Below, piece by piece: positions 55,985 to 64,000 of a stretch of DNA of 64,000 bases. This DNA comes from Candidatus Rokuibacteriota bacterium (GTDB taxonomy: Bacteria; Methylomirabilota; Methylomirabilia; Rokubacteriales; CSP1-6), in NCBI GenBank assembly GCA_003221695.1, contig QHSX01000053.1:1-64000 (forward strand), in the 5' to 3' direction. Positions within the stretch are counted from its first letter, which is position 1; each line of letters begins with the position of its first letter. Below the pieces are notes generated by a model. The model was not told the DNA's origin. It was given only the letters and a program-made list of their open reading frames with translations, and did not search any database. The position numbers and the translations under genes were made by a program.

Positions 55985-57076
55985 TCAGCCGAAGAGCTTC
56001 TTCATGCGTTCGAGGAACGCTTGCGCCAGTGGTCCGTGCTCGCCCCTCGACGCGGCCTCGTAGGCCAGCAGCGCCTCGCGCTGCTTCGCGTTGAGCTTCT
56101 GCGGCACCTCGAGGATGAGCCGGTAGCCATGGTCGCCGTGGCCGCGCTGGCGGAGGCGGGGCAGGCCCTTGCCCTTGAGCTTGAGGATCTGGTTGGGCTG
56201 ACTGCCGGGCGGAATTCGGAGCTCCGCCGTGCCGTTGAGCACCGGCACCTGGACCTCGGCGCCCAGCGTGAGCTGGGCGAAGCCGACGGGCAGATCGCAG
56301 TAGAGGTCGGCGCCCTCGCGCACGAAAATCTCGTGCTCGCGGATTCGCACGAGAACGTAGAGGTCGCCCGGCGGCCCGCCGTTGACGCCTCCGGAGCCCT
56401 CGCCGCTCAGCCGGAGCTGCATCCCGTCCTCGATACCCGCCGGGATCTTCACGGACAGGAGGCGCTCGGAGCGCTGGCGCCCCTCGCCCCGGCACCGCGC
56501 GCAGGGGTGCCGGTTCAGCTGGCCCGCGCCCTGACACTTGGAGCAGGGCTGCGCGACGGTGAGGAAGCCGTGCGTGCGCCGGACCTCGCCGCGGCCGCGG
56601 CAGAGGTCGCACATCTCGAGGCGGCTGCCCGGCTCGACGCCGGTTCCGCCGCACGCGTCGCACGACTCGAGCCGCGGGATCTGGATCTTCGTCTCGACGC
56701 CGGCCGCCGCCTCCTCGAGCGCGATCTTGAGCTCGTACTGGAGGTCCTCGCCGCGGGCGGCGCGGGAGCGGCGGCTCCCGCCCGCCCCACCCGAGAAGAA
56801 GTTCTCGAAGATGTCTTCGAACAGCGTGCCGAAGCCCGTGTCCGTGAAGCCCCCGCCCGGACCGACCGTGCCGAACCGGTCGAAGTGCGCGCGCTTCTCG
56901 GGGTCGGACAGGACCGCGTACGCCTCGCTGACTTCCTTGAAGCGCTCCTCGGCGCGTTTGTCCGCCGGGTTGCGGTCGGGGTGGCACTGCATCGCGAGCT
57001 GCCGGTACGCCTTCTTCAGCTCCGCGTCGGTCGCGCTGCGGGAGACTCCAAGGATCTCGTAGTAGTCGCGCGGCAC
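55985..57076 (-). CDS. dnaJ: Chaperone DnaJ
   Basis: 363 residues. J domain with HPD at residues 32-34, Gly/Phe-rich linker ([20 protein letters not shown]), four zinc motifs [32 protein letters not shown], and C-terminal substrate domain ([20 protein letters not shown]). GTG start, 4 bases after the grpE stop. Co-chaperone stimulating DnaK ATPase; dnaK itself is not in the cluster. Confidence 0.96.
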   Translation of the reverse strand: MPRDYYEILGVSRSATDAELKKAYRQLAMQCHPDRNPADKRAEERFKEVSEAYAVLSDPEKRAHFDRFGTVGPGGGFTDTGFGTLFEDIFENFFSGGAGGSRRSRAARGEDLQYELKIALEEAAAGVETKIQIPRLESCDACGGTGVEPGSRLEMCDLCRGRGEVRRTHGFLTVAQPCSKCQGAGQLNRHPCARCRGEGRQRSERLLSVKIPAGIEDGMQLRLSGEGSGGVNGGPPGDLYVLVRIREHEIFVREGADLYCDLPVGFAQLTLGAEVQVPVLNGTAELRIPPGSQPNQILKLKGKGLPRLRQRGHGDHGYRLILEVPQKLNAKQREALLAYEAASRGEHGPLAQAFLERMKKLFG

Positions 57077-57080
57077 GGGC

Positions 57081-57623
57081 TCAGGCGTCCGCGTCGGGCG
57101 CCACGGCGACCACGACGAGCGCGGGGCGGAGCACGCGGTCGTGCAGCAGGTAGCCGGGCAGCTGCTCGCTCACGACGGTGTTGGGCGCGGCCGCGACGCT
57201 CACCACGCGCGCGATCGCCTCGTGCCGCGTCGGATCGAAGGCCTGTCCGACCGCGGAGTAGCGCGTGACCCCCGCCCGCTCGAGCACCTTCAGCAGCTCG
57301 CGCTGGGTGAGCTCGACGCCCTCGACGAGATTCGCCGCGGTGGACGCGGCCCGCGCGGCCTCGAGGGCCCGGTCGAGGTTGTCGAGGACCGGGATCAGGT
57401 CACGGAGCAGCGACTCGGTCGCGTACTTGGCGAACTCTTCGCGCTCGCGCTGGGCGCGCCGCCGCGTGTTCTCGGCGTCCGCGAGCGCGCGGAGCAGGCG
57501 GTCGTGCTTTTCGTCGAGCTGGCGTCGGAGCTCCTCGACCTCGGACGGGGGAGCCTGGGAGGCCTCCGCCGACCGCGCGCCCCCTGGAGTCATGGCTTCC
57601 TGCATCGAAGAATCGTCCACCAT
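57081..57623 (-). CDS. grpE: Nucleotide exchange factor GrpE
   Basis: 180 residues. Disordered N-terminus, long coiled coil ([40 protein letters not shown]), [20 protein letters not shown], and the beta-wing ([20 protein letters not shown]). ATG at 57623 is supported by TATAAT 6 bases upstream, suggesting a leaderless message; no Shine-Dalgarno is visible. Releases ADP from DnaK. Confidence 0.94.
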   Translation of the reverse strand: MVDDSSMQEAMTPGGARSAEASQAPPSEVEELRRQLDEKHDRLLRALADAENTRRRAQREREEFAKYATESLLRDLIPVLDNLDRALEAARAASTAANLVEGVELTQRELLKVLERAGVTRYSAVGQAFDPTRHEAIARVVSVAAAPNTVVSEQLPGYLLHDRVLRPALVVVAVAPDADA

Positions 57624-57629
57624 GATTGA

Positions 57630-57635
57630 ATTATA
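57630..57635 (-). promoter_or_regulatory. -10 element directly upstream of grpE
   Basis: Minus-strand TATAAT, 6 bases before the ATG, just downstream of hairpin B. Expected start coincides with the ATG. No convincing -35; no CIRCE element nearby. Confidence 0.5.
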
Positions 57636-57658
57636 GCAGCCGCCGAGCATCGGGGCCG

Positions 57659-57717
57659 GGCCGGGGCGGGGTTCGGCGGCGAGTGTCGTTTTCGAAGCCG
57701 CGAACCCCGCCCCGGCC
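57659..57717 (+). repeat. R2 hairpin (copy B) between hrcA and grpE
   Basis: Arms 57659-57680 and 57697-57717 pair over 21 bases with one bulge; loop GAGTGTCGTTTTCGAA. It fills most of the 104-base hrcA-grpE gap. Lacks a T-tract on either side. Loop core matches copies A and C. Confidence 0.8.
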
Positions 57718-57727
57718 TCGTCCCGTG

Positions 57728-58753
57728 TTACGACGGCAGGTAGAGATCCTGGCGGACGCGCGAGAGCGCTTCGGTCACGTGGCGCGCGGTCTCGTTGACG
57801 ATGGAGATGACGTCGGGGTAGGGCAGGCGCCGAGGGCCGACGACGCCGAGGATCCCGACGACCTGGTCGCGGTAGAGGTACGTCGAGGTGATCAGCGTGC
57901 ACTCACGCATCTCGGCGTACGGGTTCTCCTCGCCGATCGTGACGCGCAGCCCCTCGCCCTCGGCGAGCGTGGTCATGAGGTCGGTGAGGCGCTCCTTCTG
58001 CTCGAACGTGCGCAGCAGGTCGCGCGTCGTCTCGATGTCCCAGAACTCGGGGTGGTCGAGCATGTTGATGGTGCCGCTCACGTACAGCGTGCGCCCCTTC
58101 AGCAGCGCGACGATCTGCTCGGTGACGGCGCGTGCGCGGGTGTGCAGCGTGTCGAGCGGGTCGCTCGGCGCCGACTCCATGTCGACGATCTGCTCCACCG
58201 TCCTCCCGGCGAACTGCCGGGAGAGCTCGCGCCCGATCGAGCGTACCTCGTCGGCGGCGAGGGGCGGCTCGAGCGTGACCGCGCGGGCCGTGATCCAGCC
58301 GGCGTCGGTCACGAGGACCGCGAGCGCGCGGTCGTCCTCGAGGGGGATCAGCTCCACGCGGGCAAGGGTCGTGTTCTTGAGCGGCGGCGCCAGCAGGAGG
58401 CCCGTCAGCTTCGTCGCGACCGACAGGTGTGACGACGTGCGCTCCATGAACGGGTCGATGCCCGAGCGTCGCGTGGGCAAGGTCCCGGTCATGGGCGGCG
58501 CCTCCGCCGCCTGCGGCGGGGGGAACGAGTTCACGTAGAACCGGTACGCCTTGTCCGTCGGCACCCGCCCGGCACTCGTGTGCGGCTGGGCGAGGTAGCC
58601 CATTTCCTCGAGATCGGCCATCACGTTACGGATCGTCGCGGGGGAGAGCTGTGGGAAGTGCCGCCTGGCCAAGACGCGCGAACCGACGGGATCCGCCGAG
58701 TCGACGTACTCGCGGATGATCGCGATCAGGACGTCGCGATGACGGGCATCCAT
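57728..58753 (-). CDS. hrcA: Heat-inducible transcription repressor HrcA
   Basis: 341 residues. Winged helix (RHRDVLIAIIREYVDSADPV, SPATIRNVMADLEEMGYLAQ, HTSAGRVPTDKAYRFYVN) and the HrcA dimer domain (GTINMLDHPEFWDIETTRDL, IGEENPYAEMRECTLITSTY, GVVGPRRLPYPDVISIVN). TATAAT lies 8 bases before the ATG and overlaps the hemW stop. HrcA normally binds CIRCE; none was found in the window. Confidence 0.95.
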   Translation of the reverse strand: MDARHRDVLIAIIREYVDSADPVGSRVLARRHFPQLSPATIRNVMADLEEMGYLAQPHTSAGRVPTDKAYRFYVNSFPPPQAAEAPPMTGTLPTRRSGIDPFMERTSSHLSVATKLTGLLLAPPLKNTTLARVELIPLEDDRALAVLVTDAGWITARAVTLEPPLAADEVRSIGRELSRQFAGRTVEQIVDMESAPSDPLDTLHTRARAVTEQIVALLKGRTLYVSGTINMLDHPEFWDIETTRDLLRTFEQKERLTDLMTTLAEGEGLRVTIGEENPYAEMRECTLITSTYLYRDQVVGILGVVGPRRLPYPDVISIVNETARHVTEALSRVRQDLYLPS

Positions 58754-58762
58754 CGGCGTCGA

Positions 58763-59977
58763 TTATAGCAATTCGACGAACAGCGCATCCGAGACGAGGA
58801 AGCCCGCCTCGGTGAGCCGCACACGGTCGCCGGCGTCGGCCAGGAGTCGCTCGCCACGCCAGGCGTCGATCGTGCGGCGGAGCGGCTCGGCGTCACGGAG
58901 CCACGCCGCTCCTCCAGCAGGCCACCCACGGCTGGAACCGGGCTCGGGGCCCCCGCTACAGAGAAGCCGCGCCCCGAGCCACGCCGCCGGCACGCCATCG
59001 GCGGTCCGGAGCCCGAGGATGAGCCGCTCGGCGAGGCGCTGGCGCGGTGTGAGCTCCTCGAACGTATCGAGCGGCAGCCGACCCTCCTCGAGCGTCACCG
59101 CGTAGCGGGGCGTGGCCCGCACGTTCGCGTAGCGGACGCGACCGACGAAGCCGCACGCGCCCGGCCCGGCGGCGAGGTACTCCGCCGCGCGCCAGTAGAT
59201 TTGGTTGTGGCGCGAGCGGAAGCCGGGCCGCGCGTAGTTCGAGATCTCGTAGTGCTCGAAGCCGCGCTCCGCCGCCGCCCGCGCGAGCCGCCAGTACTGC
59301 GCCACCACCGTCTCTTCGGGCGGCAGACCGGCGACTCCGGCGGCGCCCCACAGGCTCCCCGCGTCCAGCGTGAGGCCGTAGGCGGAGAGATGGTCGGGCT
59401 GCCAGTCGAGGACCGCGTCGACGGTGCGGCTCCAACCCTCGGGGTCGAGCCCGGGGAGGCCGTACATCAGATCCACGCTGACGTTGGCGATGCCGGCGTC
59501 GCGTGCCGCCTCGAAGGCCCGTCGCGCGCCCCGCCCGTCGTGGAGTCGACCGAGCCGTCGAAGGATCGCGTCGTCGAGCGACTGGACGCCGAGGCTCAGG
59601 CGGTTCACCCCGGCCGCGCGGTACGCGTGGAGCTTCTCGCGCGTCACGCTCTCGGGGTTGCCCTCGACGGTGATCTCCGCGCCCGGGGCGACGGCAAAGC
59701 GACGCCGGAGACGCGCGAGGATTGCCGCCAGGGCCGCGGGGTCGAGGAGCGAGGGCGTCCCGCCACCGAAGAAGACGGTCTCGACCCGCACCCGCGGGGC
59801 CCACGCGAGCGCGCCGAGCAGGTCGAGCTCGCACCCGACGGCGGCGAGGTAGCGCGTCATCGCGGTCGCGTCGAGGGGCGCCGTGTTGAAGCTGCAGTAG
59901 TGGCAGCGCTGGGCACAGAACGGCACGTGGATGTAGAACCCGAGCGAATCCGACGCCGGTGGGTTGTCCGCCAGCAC
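58763..59977 (-). CDS. hemW: HemW-like radical SAM heme chaperone, carrying repeat insertions
   Basis: 404 residues from GTG 59977. Radical SAM cluster CAQRCHYCSF near residue 19, VETVFFGGGTPSLLDPAALA, ITVEGNPESVT, RLSLGVQSLDDAILRRLGRL, SVDLMYGLPG, HYEISNYARPGFRSRHNQIYW and GPGACGFVGRVRY. The start is uncertain because two tandem R1 repeats sit directly in front; the frame stays open through them to 60139. GGAGGAG in the repeat is 12 bases before the GTG. Near the C-terminus about 23 residues (LLCSGGPEPGSSRGWPAGGA) come from another R1 copy bounded by a duplicated AAWL. Confidence 0.9.
   Translation of the reverse strand: MLADNPPASDSLGFYIHVPFCAQRCHYCSFNTAPLDATAMTRYLAAVGCELDLLGALAWAPRVRVETVFFGGGTPSLLDPAALAAILARLRRRFAVAPGAEITVEGNPESVTREKLHAYRAAGVNRLSLGVQSLDDAILRRLGRLHDGRGARRAFEAARDAGIANVSVDLMYGLPGLDPEGWSRTVDAVLDWQPDHLSAYGLTLDAGSLWGAAGVAGLPPEETVVAQYWRLARAAAERGFEHYEISNYARPGFRSRHNQIYWRAAEYLAAGPGACGFVGRVRYANVRATPRYAVTLEEGRLPLDTFEELTPRQRLAERLILGLRTADGVPAAWLGARLLCSGGPEPGSSRGWPAGGAAWLRDAEPLRRTIDAWRGERLLADAGDRVRLTEAGFLVSDALFVELL
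58897..58987 (+). repeat. R1 repeat (copy d) inside the hemW C-terminal region, with 12-bp flanking duplication
   Basis: Element 58897-58960: GGAGCCACGCCGCTCCTCCA, GCAGGCCACCCACGGCTGGA, ACCGGGCTCGGGGCCCCCGC, TACA. GAGCCACGCCGC occurs at 58898-58909 and again at 58976-58987. Because this dodecamer is also the element's own left end, the second copy could be target sequence or a remnant. In frame with hemW, inverted relative to transcription. Confidence 0.75.
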
Positions 59978-60108
59978 GGAGCCACGCCGCTCCTCCGGCA
60001 GGCCCCCCTCGGCTGCAACCGTCCTCGCGGACCCCGCTACAACGGAGCCGGGTCGCACCTGGGCCAGGCCACCCTCGGCTGGAACCGTCCTCGCGGACCC
60101 CGCTACAA
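59978..60108 (+). repeat. Two tandem R1 repeats (copies e and f) between lepB and hemW
   Basis: Copy e at 59978-60043 and copy f at 60044-60108, each starting GGAGCC and ending CCCCGCTACAA. Both contain GGCTGNAACCGTCCTCGCGG. The tandem begins 3 bases after the lepB stop region and ends at the hemW GTG. Open in the hemW frame. Confidence 0.85.
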
Positions 60109-60111
60109 GAG

Positions 60112-60819
60112 TCAAGGGATGTAGCGTGCCAGCCGCCACCAGCGGAGCCAGTAACGGTCGCCGTCCCAGGACCAGTAAATCAGGAACGCCTTGCCCTTGA
60201 TCTTGTCGCGCCTGACGAACCCCCAGTAGCGACTGTCCTGAGAGTTGTCGCGGTTGTCTCCCATGACGAAGTAAGAATCGGGCGGCACGAGCGTTGGCTC
60301 GCAGCCGTAGGCGTAGCCGCAGTAGGCGTCCTGCGTCGAGCGCCCGGCGTCGGCGAACTTGGTATAGGGCTCGACGAGCGACGTGCCGTTCACGTACACC
60401 TGGCGGCCGCGGATCTGGATCCGGTCGCCGGGCGTCCCGATGATCCGTTTGATGAAGTCTCGCCGCTCGTCCTGGGGATACTTGAACACGATGATGTCGC
60501 CCCGGCGCGGGCTCCGCAGGCCCGGCATGTGCCAGGCGGTGAACGGCATCTCGGCACCGTAGAGGAACTTGTTGACGAGGATGTAGTCGCCGACGAGCAG
60601 CGTGTCCATCATCGAGCCGGACGGGATCGTGAAGGCCTGGACCACGAGCGTCCGGATGACGAGGGCGAGAAGGATCGCGATCCCGATCGCCTCCACGTAC
60701 TCGCGCAGGGCCGACTTTCGCGTGGGCTTCGCGGCCTCGACGACCCGCTCGGAAGCGGGCGGCGCCGGCACGGTCACACCGATCTTCGGGGGCTCGAGGT
60801 CGACCTTGCGCTCGTCCAT
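60112..60819 (-). CDS. lepB: Signal peptidase I
   Basis: 235 residues. ATG at 60819, 2 bases after the lepA stop. One N-terminal membrane helix (VEAIGIAILLALVIRTLVVQ), catalytic Ser at about residue 69 in FTIPSGSMMDTLLVGD, general-base Lys in RDFIKRIIGTPGD, and the family box VPPDSYFVMGDNRDNSQDSR. Cleaves Sec signal peptides on the outer face of the inner membrane. lepA-lepB order is conserved in bacteria. Confidence 0.96.
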   Translation of the reverse strand: MDERKVDLEPPKIGVTVPAPPASERVVEAAKPTRKSALREYVEAIGIAILLALVIRTLVVQAFTIPSGSMMDTLLVGDYILVNKFLYGAEMPFTAWHMPGLRSPRRGDIIVFKYPQDERRDFIKRIIGTPGDRIQIRGRQVYVNGTSLVEPYTKFADAGRSTQDAYCGYAYGCEPTLVPPDSYFVMGDNRDNSQDSRYWGFVRRDKIKGKAFLIYWSWDGDRYWLRWWRLARYIP

Positions 60820-60821
60820 GC

Positions 60822-62612
60822 TCAGCTCTTCAGCACCAAGAGGAAGGCCTCTTGCGGAACTTCGACGCGACCGACCTGTTTCATGCGCCTCTTTCCTTCC
60901 TTCTGACGCTCGAGGAGCTTGCGCTTGCGGGTGATGTCGCCGCCGTAGCACTTCGCGGTCACGTTCTTGCCCATCGCCTTCACGGTCTCGCGGGCGATGA
61001 CCCGGCTGCCGATCGCGGCCTGGATGGCCACCTCGAAGAGCTGGCGCGGGATGACCGCGCGCAGCTTCTCGACGAGCGCCTTGCCCTTCTCGTACGCCTT
61101 GTCGCGATGGACGATGATCGACAGGGCGTCGACGGGCTCGCCGTTGAGGAGGATGTCGAGCTTGACGAGGTCCGAGGCGCGGAAGTCCGCGAACTCGTAG
61201 TCGAACGACGCGTACCCCTTCGAGATCGACTTGAGCTTGTCGTAGAAGTCCACGACGATCTCCGCCAGGGGGAAGTCGAACCGGATGTGGACGCGCTTGC
61301 CGTGGTACTCGAGCGCCTTGTGCTCGCCGCGCTTCTCCTGGGCGAGCTTGTAGATCACCGTCATGAACTCCGTCGGGACGAAGACCGACGACGTGACGTA
61401 CGGCTCCTCCATCTCGGCGATCCGGTCCGGGGTCGGCAGCTTCGACGGGTTCTCGATGTCGAGGACCTCGCCCGCCGTGGTCTGGATCCGGTACCGGACG
61501 CTCGGGGCCGTGATGATCAGCGAGAGGTCGAATTCCCGCTCGAGACGCTCCTGGACGATCTCCATGTGCAGCAAGCCGAGGAAGCCACAGCGGAAGCCGT
61601 AGCCCAGGGCGAGAGATGTCTCCGGCTCGTACGTGAAGGCGGGGTCGTTGAGGCGAAGCTTTTCGAGGGCGTCGCGCAGGGCTTCATAGTCCGTGTCCTC
61701 GATCGGATAGAGGCCCGCGAACACCATCGGCTTGGCGTCCCGGTAGCCGGGGAAGGGCGCCGCGGTGGGCCGCGCGGCCTCGGTGATCGTCTCGCCGACC
61801 TTCGCGTCGGCCACCCGCTTGATCCCCGCGATGATATAACCGACCTGGCCGGCGGAGAGCTCCTCGACGGGTCGCATGTCGGGCGAGAAGACGCCGACCT
61901 GCTGGACGTCGTACGCGCGGCCGTTCGACATCAAGAGGATCCGCGTGCCGGAGCGCACGTGGCCATCCGTGAGGCGCACGTAGACGACGACGCCCTGGTA
62001 CGAGTCGTAGAACGAGTCGAAGACGAGCGCCTTGAGGGGCGCGTCCGGGTCGCCGGCCGGCGCCGGGATGCGTGTCACGATCGCCTCCAGCACCTCGGGC
62101 ACGCCCGTCCCGTGCTTGGCCGAGATGGCGAGCGCCTCGCTGCCGTCGAGGTCGAGCGTCGCCGTGATCGCCTCCCGCGTGCCCTCGACGTCGGCGGCCG
62201 GGAGGTCGATCTTGTTGATCACGGGGACGATCGTCAGGTTGGCGTCGCTCGCGAGGTAGAAGTTCGCCAGGGTCTGGGCCTCGATGCCCTGCGCGGCGTC
62301 GATGATGAGGACCGCTCCCTCACACGCGGCGAGCGCCCGCGAGACCTCGTAGGAGAAATCCACGTGGCCGGGGGTGTCGATCAGGTTGAGGGTGTACTCG
62401 TGGCCGTCGCGCCCCTGGTAGAGGAGACGGACCGTGTGGGCCTTGATCGTGATGCCCCGCTCGCGCTCGAGATCCATCGAGTCGAGCACCTGGTCGACGG
62501 CCTTCTTGGCGTCCATCGTGCCCGTGAGCGCCAGGAGCCGATCGGCCAGCGTGGACTTCCCGTGATCGATGTGGGCGACGATCGAGAAGTTGCGGATGCG
62601 GGACAGCGTCAT
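60822..62612 (-). CDS. lepA: Elongation factor 4 (LepA)
   Basis: 596 residues. [21 protein letters not shown]1, [13 protein letters not shown]2, [19 protein letters not shown]3, [11 protein letters not shown]4, SAKHGTGV G5, then EF-G-like domains and the LepA-specific C-terminus ([40 protein letters not shown]). Ribosomal back-translocase/assembly GTPase. ATG at 62612. Confidence 0.98.
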   Translation of the reverse strand: MTLSRIRNFSIVAHIDHGKSTLADRLLALTGTMDAKKAVDQVLDSMDLERERGITIKAHTVRLLYQGRDGHEYTLNLIDTPGHVDFSYEVSRALAACEGAVLIIDAAQGIEAQTLANFYLASDANLTIVPVINKIDLPAADVEGTREAITATLDLDGSEALAISAKHGTGVPEVLEAIVTRIPAPAGDPDAPLKALVFDSFYDSYQGVVVYVRLTDGHVRSGTRILLMSNGRAYDVQQVGVFSPDMRPVEELSAGQVGYIIAGIKRVADAKVGETITEAARPTAAPFPGYRDAKPMVFAGLYPIEDTDYEALRDALEKLRLNDPAFTYEPETSLALGYGFRCGFLGLLHMEIVQERLEREFDLSLIITAPSVRYRIQTTAGEVLDIENPSKLPTPDRIAEMEEPYVTSSVFVPTEFMTVIYKLAQEKRGEHKALEYHGKRVHIRFDFPLAEIVVDFYDKLKSISKGYASFDYEFADFRASDLVKLDILLNGEPVDALSIIVHRDKAYEKGKALVEKLRAVIPRQLFEVAIQAAIGSRVIARETVKAMGKNVTAKCYGGDITRKRKLLERQKEGKRRMKQVGRVEVPQEAFLLVLKS

Positions 62613-62674
62613 CGACTCAGTCTAACACGCGGCTTTCCCTCGCTCGCGGGCGCGCGCGTCCGTCGCCGGCGCCG

Positions 62675-63760
62675 TCAGCGGGTGAGCGTCGTGCGCTCGG
62701 GAATCACGGCCCCCGACTCGAGCACGATCCCCGGGCCCAGGCGCGCGTAGGCGCCGATCTTGACGTCGGCGCCGATCACGCACTCGCGCAGGACGGCGCC
62801 CTCGCCGACCTCGACCCGCTCCCAGAGGACGGCGCCCTCCACCCGCGCCTCCGGGCCGATTTTCGACCCGTCGCCGATGACGGCACCCGGACCGACCTGA
62901 CAGCGTCGGTGAAGCTCGACACGGGCGCCCACCACGGACGGCGGGACGAGACGGGCGTCGGCGGCCACGGAGCCGCCGCCGCCGATCCAGCTTCCCTCGC
63001 GGCATTCGCCAGGCGGCTGGAGCGGCATGCGCGCCCGACCCTCGAGCAGATCCATCTGCGCGGCGCTGTACGCTGCCGGGTTCCCGATGTCGCGCCAGTA
63101 CGCGGTGGGGCACCAGCCGAAGCACGGGATCCCGTCCGCGATCAACGCCGGAAAGAACTCGCGTTCGATGGAGCTCGGGCGCTCCGACGGAATCCGGCCG
63201 AGCAGGGGTGCGTCGATCAGGTAGATGCCGGCGTTAATCGTGTTGCTCGTGATCTCCGCATCGGCCGCCGGCTTCTCGCGGAACCGGCGCAGACGCCCGC
63301 TCGTGTCCGTCTCGACGAGGCCGTACTGCCGCGGGTCCGGCACGGGCTGCAGAAAGATCGTGGTGCGCGAGCCCCGGGCTTCGTGGAATTGCCGCATGGC
63401 CGTCAGGTCGGCGTCGGTGAGGATGTCGCCGTTGAGGACGAAGACCGTGCCCGCCACGAGGTCGGCGGCGTTCTTGACGCCACCGCCCGTCCCGAGGGGC
63501 TCCTTCTCGACAACGTACCGGAGCCGCACGCCGAGCTGGCTGGCGTCGCCCAGGGCCGCGCGGACGTCGTCCACGCGATAGGAGCAGGCGAGGATGACGT
63601 CGGTGACGCCGTGCTCGCGCAGCAGGGCGAGCTGGAAGGCGAGGAAGGGACGGTTGAGGAGTGGCACGACGGGCTTCGCGCGCGCGAGCGTGAGGGGGCG
63701 CAGACGCGTCCCCTGTCCGCCGGCCAGAATCACCGCCTGAGCCGGTCGCTCGCCCGCCAC
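62675..63760 (-). CDS. NDP-sugar pyrophosphorylase (mannose-1-phosphate guanylyltransferase-like) with hexapeptide repeats
   Basis: 361 residues. Nucleotidyltransferase domain: QAVILAGGQGTRLRPLTLAR, KPVVPLLNRPFLAFQLALLR, VEKEPLGTGGGVKNA, VFVLNGDILTDADL, NAGIYLIDAPLLGRIPSERP, then CPTAYWRDIGNPAAYSAAQM. C-terminal left-handed beta-helix (VGPGAVIGDGSKIGPEARVE, GAVLWERVEVGEGAVLRECV). GTG at 63760 shares a base with the upstream stop (TAGTG). Makes a nucleotide-sugar for surface polysaccharides; GDP-mannose and dTDP-glucose are both possible. Confidence 0.9.
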   Translation of the reverse strand: MAGERPAQAVILAGGQGTRLRPLTLARAKPVVPLLNRPFLAFQLALLREHGVTDVILACSYRVDDVRAALGDASQLGVRLRYVVEKEPLGTGGGVKNAADLVAGTVFVLNGDILTDADLTAMRQFHEARGSRTTIFLQPVPDPRQYGLVETDTSGRLRRFREKPAADAEITSNTINAGIYLIDAPLLGRIPSERPSSIEREFFPALIADGIPCFGWCPTAYWRDIGNPAAYSAAQMDLLEGRARMPLQPPGECREGSWIGGGGSVAADARLVPPSVVGARVELHRRCQVGPGAVIGDGSKIGPEARVEGAVLWERVEVGEGAVLRECVIGADVKIGAYARLGPGIVLESGAVIPERTTLTR

Positions 63761-63930
63761 TACCGTCCCGGCGACCAGGCCGTGGCCTCGTTGATCAGCA
63801 TGACCGGGATCCCGTCCCGGATCGGGTAGGCCTTGCGGCAGGCGGGACAGATGATACGCGTCTCCTCGAAGAGCAGATCGCCCTTGCACGCTGGGCAGAC
63901 CAGGATCGCCTTCAGCTCGTCGTCGATCAT
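63760..63930 (-). CDS. Trm112-like zinc-binding protein (UPF0434 family)
   Basis: 56 residues, the usual size. MIDDELKAILVCPACKGDLL, ICPACRKAYPIRDGIPVMLI: two CPAC pairs binding zinc and the RDGIPVML signature. GGAG 8 bases before the ATG, directly after the end of an R1 repeat. Trm112 partners with methyltransferases in eukaryotes; bacterial relatives are often next to lipid A or nucleotide-sugar genes, as here. Confidence 0.9.
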   Translation of the reverse strand: MIDDELKAILVCPACKGDLLFEETRIICPACRKAYPIRDGIPVMLINEATAWSPGR

Positions 63931-63943
63931 GGGCGGGTCTCCT

Positions 63944-64000
63944 TTGTAGCGGGGTCCGTGAGGCCGCGGCCACCGTGGGTGGCCTGCTGGAGGGTCGTGT
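63944..64000 (-). repeat. R1 repeat (copy g), truncated by the window end
   Basis: Minus-strand reading of the visible part: ACACGACCCTCCAGCAGGCC, ACCCACGGTGGCCGCGGCCT, CACGGACCCCGCTACAA. It ends 5 bases before the GGAG of the Trm112-like gene. The left end lies beyond 64000. Confidence 0.75.

Noticed and set aside
57600-58800. CIRCE operator near hrcA/grpE
   Set aside because: GAGTG in the hairpin B loop resembles a half site but the inverted TTAGCACTC half is absent.
59978-60108. CRISPR array
   Set aside because: Only two adjacent copies with no unique spacers; the same unit is dispersed singly elsewhere.

Overview
This is a GC-rich chromosomal segment (about 70% by eye) from a free-living Gram-negative bacterium. 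LpxC (lipid A), the NtrY/NtrX pair, Tat and Sec signal peptides and several high-affinity ABC importers sit among densely packed, overlapping housekeeping genes. The style resembles Candidatus Rokubacteria/Methylomirabilota, but that assignment is my inference from composition and gene content; no rRNA or tRNA gene is present to fix it.

Layout. 1-6.8 kb (minus): end of a family-5 peptide/nickel-type ABC importer, then a complete Fe3+/polyamine-type ABC importer (periplasmic binding protein, ATPase, two permeases) interrupted by an SMP-30/gluconolactonase-like gene. 6.9-8.7 kb: yraN, and a divergent pair of a HAD dehalogenase and a DUF1989 protein. 8.8-13.3 kb (minus): complete Liv importer livJ-livH-livM-livG-livF. 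13.4-17.6 kb (plus): a molybdopterin-binding oxidase subunit coupled to an adenylate cyclase/TPR protein. 17.6-22.3 kb (minus): ffh-rpsP-rimM-trmD-rplS-rnhB and a membrane protein. 22.5-33.3 kb: a secreted protein, then the long minus-strand run yicC-gmk-rpoZ-coaBC-(broken membrane gene)-udg-priA-def-fmt-rsmB-rpe-cupin-uma2. 33.4-36.5 kb (plus): a NMT1-type ABC importer. 36.5-38.3 kb: a zinc-ribbon protein, a selenocysteine-containing peroxiredoxin and a secreted DUF4124 protein. 38.3-47.1 kb (minus): the pyrimidine operon pyrR-pyrB-pyrC-carA-orf-carB-pyrF-pyrE, with a PyrR-binding hairpin over the pyrR ribosome-binding site. 47.1-53.6 kb (minus): lpxC, a DUF4390 protein, ntrY-ntrX, xthA and a HEAGH membrane protein. 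53.8-64 kb (minus): Trm112-like protein, sugar-nucleotidyltransferase, lepA-lepB-hemW, hrcA-grpE-dnaJ (no dnaK), prmA-rsmE-archease.

The most unusual content is (i) an in-frame TGA exactly at the peroxidatic position of a secreted peroxiredoxin, read as selenocysteine; (ii) a dispersed family of about 65-bp structured repeats (seven copies) placed at gene junctions or in frame inside genes, one flanked by a perfect 23-bp target duplication at livH/livM; (iii) a second family of long hairpins with different stems but a shared loop; (iv) a PyrR-type translational switch; (v) promoters of the form TTGACA-N18-TAGA(C/G)T, including a symmetrical divergent pair whose -35 boxes form a palindrome. 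fmt lacks any usable start codon, a small membrane gene is frameshifted, and PriA has lost its Walker A motif.

Tightly coupled starts (GTGA, ATGA, TGATG overlaps) are the rule, so most minus-strand groups are probably polycistronic. Many starts are GTG, a few TTG or possibly CTG.
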